DNA of 64,000 bases. Origin: Croceimicrobium sp965279135 (GTDB taxonomy: Bacteria > Bacteroidota > Bacteroidia > Flavobacteriales > Schleiferiaceae). The notes beneath the pieces are model-generated. The model searched no databases. It was not told where the DNA came from and saw only the letters and a list, made by a program, of their open reading frames with translations. The stretch's first letter is position 1, and each line of letters opens with the position of its first letter. Both the position numbers and the translations under genes were made by a program. The DNA lies in NCBI GenBank assembly GCA_965279135.1, contig OZ257133.1, positions 310,001 through 374,000 on the forward strand, given 5' to 3'. Positions 58,348 through 64,000 of the stretch are shown here, in pieces.

Positions 58348-59382
58348 TTAGTCCTCGCTCTGAAAGTGGCTGTATTTGCGCCACTTTTCGAGAAGCGAGT
58401 GCATGTCTTCCGGTAAATCAGAATTAAAGGAAAGGCGTTCTCCGCTTGTAGGATGCTCGAAGCCCAAAGTTTTTGCATGAAGGGCCTGCCGTGGACAAAC
58501 ATTGAAGCAGTTCTCTACAAACTGCTTGTACTTGGTGAAGGTTGTGCCTTTCAATACCTTATCTCCGCCATATTCCTTATCATTAAACAGGGTATGCCCA
58601 ATGTATTTCATGTGGACCCTTATCTGATGCGTTCTCCCCGTTTCCAGCTTGCACTCCACTAAGGTTACATAGCCCAACCGTTCCAAAACGCGGTAATGAG
58701 TTACTGCATGTTTTCCCTGATCGCCATCCGGATATACCTGAAATATTTTTCGATTCTTGGGACTGCGTCCGATGTTTCCTGTGATAGTACCAGAGTCCTC
58801 TTCTACATTACCCCAAACTAGCGCCCAATAGGTGCGTTCGGTGCTGCGCTCAAAAAACTGGTTTGCGAGATGGGCCATGGCCCTTTCATTGGCAGCAATA
58901 ACCATCAGTCCGCTTGTATCGCGATCCAAGCGGTGCACAAGGCCCGGACGCTCCTTGTTGAGTCCCGGTAGGTTTTGAAATTGATAGAGCAAGGCATTAA
59001 CAAGGGTTCCATCATAATTTCCAAAGCCGGGATGAACTACCATCCCCGGGGGTTTATGAACCACAATGGCATCCTGATCTTGATGAATGATTGAAACCGG
59101 AATATCCTGAGGGACCAACTCTACTTCTCGAGGTGGGTAACTCAGCACTACCTGCACAATATCTTCAGGTTTAACCTTGTAGTTGCTTTTGACTTTTTGC
59201 TCGTTAACACGAATATTTCCAGCTGCTGCCGCTTGCTGGATCTTATTTCGAGAAGTGTTTTTTAAAAGATTTCCTAAGAACTTATCTACTCTTAGTGGCT
59301 TTTGCCCTGCATCAGCTACGATGCGATGATGCTCATAGAGCTCTTCTTGCTCCTCCTCGGGAGCCATTTCTTCCTCACGCAT
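58348..59382 (-). CDS. RluD-family 23S rRNA pseudouridine synthase
   Basis: 344 residues from the ATG at 59382, one base after the stop of the upstream gene. A longer frame to 59430 overlaps that gene by 47 bases. An S4-like domain (about 28-75, 'RVDKFLGNLLKNTSRNKIQQ') is followed by the catalytic domain with Asp153 in 'GLVHRLDRDTSGLMVIA' and 'TGRTHQIRVHMKYIGHTLFNDKEYGG'. It isomerises uridines in the large rRNA. The target sites cannot be read. The acidic leader 'MREEEMAPEEEQEELYEHH' is an addition. Together with the PASTA gene this is a familiar Bacteroidota neighbourhood. Confidence 0.92.
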   Translation of the reverse strand: MREEEMAPEEEQEELYEHHRIVADAGQKPLRVDKFLGNLLKNTSRNKIQQAAAAGNIRVNEQKVKSNYKVKPEDIVQVVLSYPPREVELVPQDIPVSIIHQDQDAIVVHKPPGMVVHPGFGNYDGTLVNALLYQFQNLPGLNKERPGLVHRLDRDTSGLMVIAANERAMAHLANQFFERSTERTYWALVWGNVEEDSGTITGNIGRSPKNRKIFQVYPDGDQGKHAVTHYRVLERLGYVTLVECKLETGRTHQIRVHMKYIGHTLFNDKEYGGDKVLKGTTFTKYKQFVENCFNVCPRQALHAKTLGFEHPTSGERLSFNSDLPEDMHSLLEKWRKYSHFQSED

Positions 59383-59383
59383 T

Positions 59384-61243
59384 TTAGCGGATCTGAATTT
59401 TGGATTGCCACTGTTTTCGAGCGCCTTCACCCTCCAGACGAATGATGTATAAGCCTGAAGGAAGATTAGGTAAATCCCAATTCGTACTTACTGATTGTCG
59501 GGCCACAACCTGCCCTTGAAGATTATACAAACGCAATTCATATCCGGCTAAATCAATCGGTTCAGCAGGAAGTTGCAGTTTAATTGGTCCACTGCTCGGA
59601 TTAGGATATGCCCAGAAAGAGGATTCAGGCTCATTTTCAACCAGGCTAAAGTCTCGGGGAATGTATCGGAAAACCGGACGCATCATAATTGACCCACCTA
59701 GAAAGCTTTGATACATATCATCCAGTTCTCCGTAAAAAGCGGTAGTGCGATTTCTGCTGTTTTGATCATATCCGATGCTTAAAGGATCGGAGTTTTGCTG
59801 ACGTATGCCAATAAATACAGTTCCTGAACTCACCGGACCTACAATCGTGGTGTCGAGTAAATAGGTTTGATAGAAATTCCCACCGGTGTATTGAGCGGTA
59901 TAAACTGAATCACTTTCGTAGATGATGCTACTAGGCAAACCGGTGCTGTTGGATAACATCAGGATGGTGAATTCCTGATCGTCTAAATCGTAAAGCGCGG
60001 GTTGGAAATAGATCTGCAATCCCTTCAAGGTATCATCTACTAGGACATCATAGCGCTGAACGATAAAGCCTCCTCGGTTATTACGGATTTCATAGGCCCG
60101 TTCCGCTGAACCATCATCGTAGGCATAGTAGTTCTTAAAAACCTGCTTGCGGAAGATGGTGTCATTACTTGGAATATCATTGCTTCGGCCGGTAAAGGTC
60201 TGAAAGCTCTCAATTTCAAATTCATCGGGATAAGGTGGGTTGATGAAGTTGAGTTGGGGTTGAGTGATTGGCGGAATGGTGTATTGAACTTCCTGATTAT
60301 CAGGATGACCGCTAGCCAATCCCGGACCAACCAGGGCATGCTGTTGCAATTGATTTCCACTGTAACTAACCTGAAAAAGACCCAGGTTCAAATTGATGCT
60401 GTCCGGAGCATCCCAGTTTCTTCGATAATGCAGATCTACTGCAGGCTTAAAAAAGTTCTGGACGTTAAAGGTCTCATTTACATGCCACCAGGGAATGGAT
60501 TCATAGTTGACCATAAGGGATGGATAAGGCCTGGTGAATGAAATATCCTCCGGAACGCTATCATTTAAAGTCCTTTGATCATCTAGCCTTATATAATCCA
60601 CATGCCAGATATCTAATGCTCCTCTTTTGGTGCCATAGTTTCGGAAACGAAAGCGAAAGTCATTGCGATGGAAAGCAGTATCTACATAGATCATTACCTG
60701 CTTAAAGTATTCTTTAGGATAAATGTCATTTCTCCAGATCGCTCGCCAGGTTGAGTCTTTTCCATTCCAGAACTGCAAGGTGAGGGAATCATCTCCGGCA
60801 CCGGGTAACTCGCCCCATCCACCAGCCTGATAATAGAAACTGAAATAAACAGAGTCAGTAGGGTTGCCTAAATTGATTTCCCGAGATTCTAAAATATCAC
60901 CCACTGAATCATTACCTACATAGGAGTAAGGCCTACCAAATCGATTAAGTCCATCGAAAGTTGCGAAACCCAAAGTGATAGCATTTTTTGCCCAGGTTTG
61001 ATTTACCCAAACATCCGAGGGTTCCCAAAGATTTGGATTTGCGCTATTACCTTCATAGGAGAAATCATCAACAAAAGGAAGATTAACCGATTGTTGGGAT
61101 TTGGCCAGGGGAGCAGATATAGCATCTTCGTTCCTGGGCATAGCATTGATTCCTCGCAATTGTTCCTGTGCATTAAGCAGTGTGCTGAAGGTAAGCAGCG
61201 CCGCAGTGCAGAAGTAAAGTCTAGAGTACAGTGTCATTTGCAA
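59384..61243 (-). CDS. Secreted protein with T9SS type A sorting domain
   Basis: 619 residues. Signal peptide (MQMTLYSRLYFCTAALLTFS...NAQ); ATG 61237 is an equal start. 'VNLPFVDDFSYEGNSANPNLWEPSDVWVNQTW' and 'IWHVDYIRLDD' suggest a jelly-roll/MAM-like carbohydrate- or protein-binding module. The C-terminus 'SSFWAYPNPSSGPIKLQLPA' through 'LPSGLYIIRLEGEG' is a type A CTD, so it is surface-attached or released by PorU. No enzymatic residues are visible. Its start overlaps the PASTA gene by 23 bases, and rluD follows one base after its stop. Confidence 0.82.
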   Translation of the reverse strand: MQMTLYSRLYFCTAALLTFSTLLNAQEQLRGINAMPRNEDAISAPLAKSQQSVNLPFVDDFSYEGNSANPNLWEPSDVWVNQTWAKNAITLGFATFDGLNRFGRPYSYVGNDSVGDILESREINLGNPTDSVYFSFYYQAGGWGELPGAGDDSLTLQFWNGKDSTWRAIWRNDIYPKEYFKQVMIYVDTAFHRNDFRFRFRNYGTKRGALDIWHVDYIRLDDQRTLNDSVPEDISFTRPYPSLMVNYESIPWWHVNETFNVQNFFKPAVDLHYRRNWDAPDSINLNLGLFQVSYSGNQLQQHALVGPGLASGHPDNQEVQYTIPPITQPQLNFINPPYPDEFEIESFQTFTGRSNDIPSNDTIFRKQVFKNYYAYDDGSAERAYEIRNNRGGFIVQRYDVLVDDTLKGLQIYFQPALYDLDDQEFTILMLSNSTGLPSSIIYESDSVYTAQYTGGNFYQTYLLDTTIVGPVSSGTVFIGIRQQNSDPLSIGYDQNSRNRTTAFYGELDDMYQSFLGGSIMMRPVFRYIPRDFSLVENEPESSFWAYPNPSSGPIKLQLPAEPIDLAGYELRLYNLQGQVVARQSVSTNWDLPNLPSGLYIIRLEGEGARKQWQSKIQIR

Positions 61244-62063
61244 GGGAATCCAGTGGAGCCAGATTTTGGAACTCTAACGAGTCATTCACGATTTTAGTGT
61301 AATCATTGGTAAGCCAGATATCAATCTCCCGACCCATGCGAATGGTTTCTTCTAAACTTGGTGCAGGGTTTTGTCGATATACCAGAGCCGCCGCGGTATC
61401 TGTTATTTCTTCATCATAAATTACTGAACCGAGATTGAAAGAGCGCATTTTTAGGTAGTCTTCTGCTTCTTCAAGCGTCTTCCAGCGCAGGTATGGAGAG
61501 CGAACCAATTCATCACTTAATCCCATTCCAAGTACAAGGTCTACCACCGTGCCCTTTTTAAGTTTTGTACCGGGCATTAAACTACGCTCCTTAATCTTCA
61601 CATCAATAACTACATCTTTACCTATGTAAGGGACATATTGAAGTTCCCCAATTTTAAATCCTTTGGATTCAAGATCGTAGATGGCCCTTCTTTTAGTCTT
61701 TTCCAGGAGATCCGGTAGTTCCACTTTACGAGGGAAGAAGGGGTTGATGGTCAGTTTGATTTCCCTGCCATACTTTACTTCACTTCCAGCCTCAGGATAT
61801 TGTGAAATTACGGCTCCCCGCGCGAAACCGGGATCGTATTCGGCCGAATCAATTATGGCATATTGCAATTGAACTTCTTCCAGTTTAGTTTCCACTTCGG
61901 TAAGCGCCATCCCACTTAAATCCGGTACATCCACACTTATGCCGTGCTGAGTAAAGCTGTTTAGACTGTAGTGGAGGATCAGCAGCAATCCGGCCGTTAC
62001 CAGGGCCATGAGGATGAGGTTAATAAAGAAGGTCTTGCTGACCAAAAAGCGGAAAAGCTTCAT
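61221..62063 (-). CDS. PASTA-domain membrane protein
   Basis: 280 residues. A cytoplasmic start 'MKLFRFLVSKTF' leads into one membrane helix (about 13-33). Three PASTA repeats follow (about 42-110, 113-182, 186-257): 'VDVPDLSGMALTEVETKLEE', 'VELPDLLEKTKRRAIYDLES' and 'VRSPYLRWKTLEEAEDYL'. PASTA domains bind muropeptides or beta-lactams. Here no kinase or penicillin-binding domain is attached, so it may sense peptidoglycan. It opens a three-gene unit with the CTD protein and rluD. Confidence 0.9.
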   Translation of the reverse strand: MKLFRFLVSKTFFINLILMALVTAGLLLILHYSLNSFTQHGISVDVPDLSGMALTEVETKLEEVQLQYAIIDSAEYDPGFARGAVISQYPEAGSEVKYGREIKLTINPFFPRKVELPDLLEKTKRRAIYDLESKGFKIGELQYVPYIGKDVVIDVKIKERSLMPGTKLKKGTVVDLVLGMGLSDELVRSPYLRWKTLEEAEDYLKMRSFNLGSVIYDEEITDTAAALVYRQNPAPSLEETIRMGREIDIWLTNDYTKIVNDSLEFQNLAPLDSLANDTVL

Positions 62064-62102
62064 ATACTTTCTCGATGTGGTTTACAAAGGTATTGTTTTG
62101 TT

Positions 62103-63176
62103 TCAGAGGCTGCGTAGGAACCGCAGGGTGTCCACCTTATCGGCATAGTCCCAAAGTCGAGGCTTTTGACTGTTACCAAATTCAACTGCAGATTCGACCC
62201 CTGGGATTTTGGAAACAATACATTGTATTTGTTCCTCCTTTTCTTTGAGATCTTTTAGTACTGTTTCCAAACTTTCAAAACGTTCATAATGCATTACAGA
62301 AACAGGAGCGTGTAGTTGGTCGGATTCCTTGAGAATGAAAAAACCATTATCCAGAAAATCATGGTGCTCCATCAAATAGATGGCACGATTGTAATCGTAA
62401 TTGTTGCCATACTTATTGTGATCACCTACATATTGATATTTGAAAAAGGCCTCAAAGATTTGTTGGATATTAAAGTCTTCCGGTACATAAACCTTAGATA
62501 CATTTCGGCATCCCAAACCAAAAAAGCGAAAAACATCTTCGCCTAGTAATTCCAATTCTTCTTTGCTTTCATCGCCTTTTAGTAGAGCAATTGATGAACG
62601 ATTCTTTCGGATGATATGCGGATAACTGCCAAAATAGGATTCAAAGTAGCGGGAAGAATTATCACTGCCCGTAGCGATTACTGCATCGAAGTTTTTCATT
62701 TGCCCATCGGCAAGCTCCAATCGTGCAGCAAACTCCCGATTGATTGCTATAAGTATTTGACAGATAAATGGAATCAATTTGGCATCGTCGGAGGAAGGTT
62801 TGATAAGGGCTTTATGTCCGGAAATCAAAACTGAGAGCAAATCATGAAAACCAACCAGGGGAATATTGCCTGCCATAATAATCGCTACCGTTTTCATCCC
62901 ACGATCATGTTCAAAATGATCAGCATCATAATCTCTGGTCCAGGCTTCCAGATTCTTGCGATCCAGGGCCCTGCTCCATTCTTCAAGGGCGAAGTGTAGA
63001 TTATCTTCTGTAAACCAGTGGTTAAAGAGGCTGGCATCCTGAATACAGATGCGATATTCCTTTAGGAAATGCTTGTTGAGCTTTAACAATTTATCATCCT
63101 GTTTTTCCTCTTTGTACTGAGATAAAAACTGGCCTAATAGATGAAAGGTATCGATCCTTTCCTCGAGTGTCAGCAT
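62103..63176 (-). CDS. Acyl-CoA reductase, LuxC family
   Basis: 357 residues. Related to LuxC/aldehyde dehydrogenases that reduce acyl-CoA to aldehyde. Cofactor and active-site regions include 'KTVAIIMAGNIPLVGFHDLL' (about 95-114), 'VIATGSDNSSRYFESYF', and the nucleophile Cys223 in 'FGLGCRNVSKVYVPEDF'. The LuxC family is larger (about 480), so this is a compact form typical of Bacteroidota. It is divergent from a ferredoxin gene with 44 bases between the starts; the pair probably forms a conserved neighbourhood. The substrate is not known. Confidence 0.86.
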   Translation of the reverse strand: MLTLEERIDTFHLLGQFLSQYKEEKQDDKLLKLNKHFLKEYRICIQDASLFNHWFTEDNLHFALEEWSRALDRKNLEAWTRDYDADHFEHDRGMKTVAIIMAGNIPLVGFHDLLSVLISGHKALIKPSSDDAKLIPFICQILIAINREFAARLELADGQMKNFDAVIATGSDNSSRYFESYFGSYPHIIRKNRSSIALLKGDESKEELELLGEDVFRFFGLGCRNVSKVYVPEDFNIQQIFEAFFKYQYVGDHNKYGNNYDYNRAIYLMEHHDFLDNGFFILKESDQLHAPVSVMHYERFESLETVLKDLKEKEEQIQCIVSKIPGVESAVEFGNSQKPRLWDYADKVDTLRFLRSL

Positions 63177-63190
63177 TGGCGACTATTGAT

Positions 63191-63198
63191 TAAATTTG
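63191..63198 (+). promoter_or_regulatory. -7 promoter box for the ferredoxin gene
   Basis: TAAATTTG matches TAnnTTTG, 22 bases before the ATG at 63221. The box and the spacing are the same as those upstream of pdhA (25198-25205). No -33 TTTG at normal distance. Confidence 0.45.
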
Positions 63199-63220
63199 GG
63201 CGCTAAAGTAAGAACTGAAA

Positions 63221-63571
63221 ATGGCTATTAAGATAACGGACGAATGTATTAATTGCGGAGCTTGTGAGCCGGAATGTCCGAACAATGCTATCTATGAAGG
63301 TGCTATGGAATGGCGCTTTTCAGATGGCACGGATTTGAGCGGAACAGTGAAGCCAAAAAGTGGTGGGGAATACGATGCTGATGAAGCTCAGGAGCCCGTG
63401 GATTACGATGTATTTTACATTGTTACCGATAAATGCACCGAGTGTATTGGCTTCCATGAAGAACCCCAGTGTGCAGAAGTTTGCCCGGTGGACTGTTGTG
63501 TACCTGATGAAGACAATGTGGAAACCGAGGAAGAACTGCATGCTAAAAAGGATTTCCTCCATATCGATTGA
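63221..63571 (+). CDS. 4Fe-4S dicluster ferredoxin
   Basis: 116 residues. First cluster from C9, C12, C15 ('CINCGACEPECP') with C19. The second from 'CTECIGFHEEPQC' (C-x2-C...), 'AEVCPVDCC'. An acidic insert of about 50 residues lies between the two sites. This is the Bacteroidota-type dicluster ferredoxin, long at 116 residues. It carries electrons for an unknown partner; the divergent acyl-CoA reductase is the obvious candidate by position only. Confidence 0.93.
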   Translation: MAIKITDECINCGACEPECPNNAIYEGAMEWRFSDGTDLSGTVKPKSGGEYDADEAQEPVDYDVFYIVTDKCTECIGFHEEPQCAEVCPVDCCVPDEDNVETEEELHAKKDFLHID

Positions 63572-63597
63572 TACAAAAAGCACAATTAAAGCGTTGT

Positions 63598-63635
63598 AGC
63601 CCTATGAGAAGTGTTTTTCTCTTAGGGCTTTTTTT
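63598..63635 (+). terminator. Terminator-like hairpin overlapping the next start codon
   Basis: AGCCCTA-T-GAGAA (63598-63610) pairs with TTCTC-T-TAGGGCT (63617-63629), twelve pairs with one mismatch, then seven T (63629-63635). The ATG of the next gene (63604) is inside the left arm. It would end the ferredoxin transcript and could also hide the start codon. Confidence 0.65.
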
Positions 63636-64000
63636 CACCTTTCAGACGGGCTTTGCGCAAGATAGCATAGCGCTTAGCGACTTGGCTAAATGGGGACGCA
63701 TCAGCCTCGATTCTCAAGTTTTTAGTGAAAGAGATTCTGCCAATAAGCTCTTCCAATCCGGTCTTATCTCTTATCTATCCCAGGAGGGAAATTATTTAAA
63801 CCCCTTGCCGGAGATTGATAATATGCTTCGACTCGAAAGCCCGGATAAGCGTTTTGCGATTTATACCTGGCAAAGACCAGATGCCAATCGAAGGTATGAG
63901 CGCTATGGATTGATTGCCGGGGAGTTTAAAGGTGAGACAAAGGTTATTGAACTGAAAGATCAATTAGCGCAGATTCCAGATCTCCAATTTAAACGATGTA
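63604..64000 (+). CDS. Secreted protein, start of a gene cut by the window edge
   Basis: 132 codons are open to the right edge with no stop. Signal peptide 'MRSVFLLGLFFTFQTGFAQ' ends at a normal cleavage site. The visible mature part 'DSIALSDLAKWGRISLDSQV' has a helical look, and later 'FAIYTWQRPDANRRYERYGLIAG' is mostly strands. No family is recognised. The hairpin at 63598-63635 overlaps the start and the signal-peptide codons. Confidence 0.6.
   Translation, partial: MRSVFLLGLFFTFQTGFAQDSIALSDLAKWGRISLDSQVFSERDSANKLFQSGLISYLSQEGNYLNPLPEIDNMLRLESPDKRFAIYTWQRPDANRRYERYGLIAGEFKGETKVIELKDQLAQIPDLQFKRC

Overview
The window reads as a chromosome segment of a member of the Bacteroidota, most likely order Flavobacteriales. 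The grounds are: a type IX secretion (T9SS) and gliding cluster (gldJ, porP/sprF-like, porU, porV), cargo proteins with T9SS C-terminal sorting domains, many TAnnTTTG promoter boxes in place of sigma70 -10 boxes, very few Shine-Dalgarno sequences, and the house-keeping neighbourhoods dnaB / 'asparagine synthetase B'-like protein, tgt / LptF-LptG permease, and ferredoxin / acyl-CoA reductase. A marine, Cryomorphaceae- or Schleiferiaceae-like lineage is possible, but that is inference. I see no prophage, insertion sequence or CRISPR array.

Layout. 1-5.1 kb: small secreted or membrane proteins, an HxlR regulator divergent from a Rossmann-fold oxidoreductase with a perfect palindrome between them, DinB, and a SIMPL protein. 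5.2-8.3 kb: an exbB-exbD-tonB-folC operon on the minus strand. 8.3-12.4 kb: a heptameric repeat array, an NhaD Na+/H+ antiporter, an amino-acid dehydrogenase and anmK. 12.4-15.5 kb: an acyl-CoA dehydrogenase and a histidine kinase/response regulator pair. 15.5-19.4 kb (minus): murF, gldJ and porP/sprF-like. 19.6-28.2 kb (plus): porU, porV, cdd, pdhA, pdhC and an SDR.

28.2-39.05 kb holds two complete rRNA operons in direct tandem: 16S - tRNA-Ile - 23S - 5S, then 16S - tRNA-Ile - tRNA-Ala - 23S - 5S. They look identical except in the 16S-23S spacer, where the first operon has lost tRNA-Ala. Both spacers carry a tRNA-like acceptor/T-arm remnant. Each operon has a consensus promoter, 16S and 23S processing stems, and a terminator.

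39-64 kb: a second heptamer array, an outer-membrane porin, the 'asparagine synthetase B'-like protein and dnaB, a lipoprotein with a T9SS-exported endonuclease I, a FISUMP protein, and a small regulatory locus (membrane protein, winged-helix regulator, DUF4173-like protein) with the same operator-like motif upstream of both transcription units. Then come a coiled-coil lipoprotein, accA, an LptF/G permease, tgt, a glycosyltransferase, rsmG, a di-heme peroxidase, a PASTA / T9SS-cargo / rluD operon, an acyl-CoA reductase divergent from a ferredoxin, and an incomplete secreted protein at the right edge.

How it works together: the T9SS genes supply outer-membrane export for cargo such as the endonuclease and the 619-residue CTD protein. 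ExbB-ExbD-TonB energises outer-membrane transport. murF, anmK and the PASTA protein concern the cell wall. The rest is translation, replication, lipid and central metabolism. No obvious new enzyme system is present. The most unusual content is non-coding: the spacer tRNA relics, the CTAC-heptad elements, the paired operators, and terminators placed against or inside the start of the next gene.
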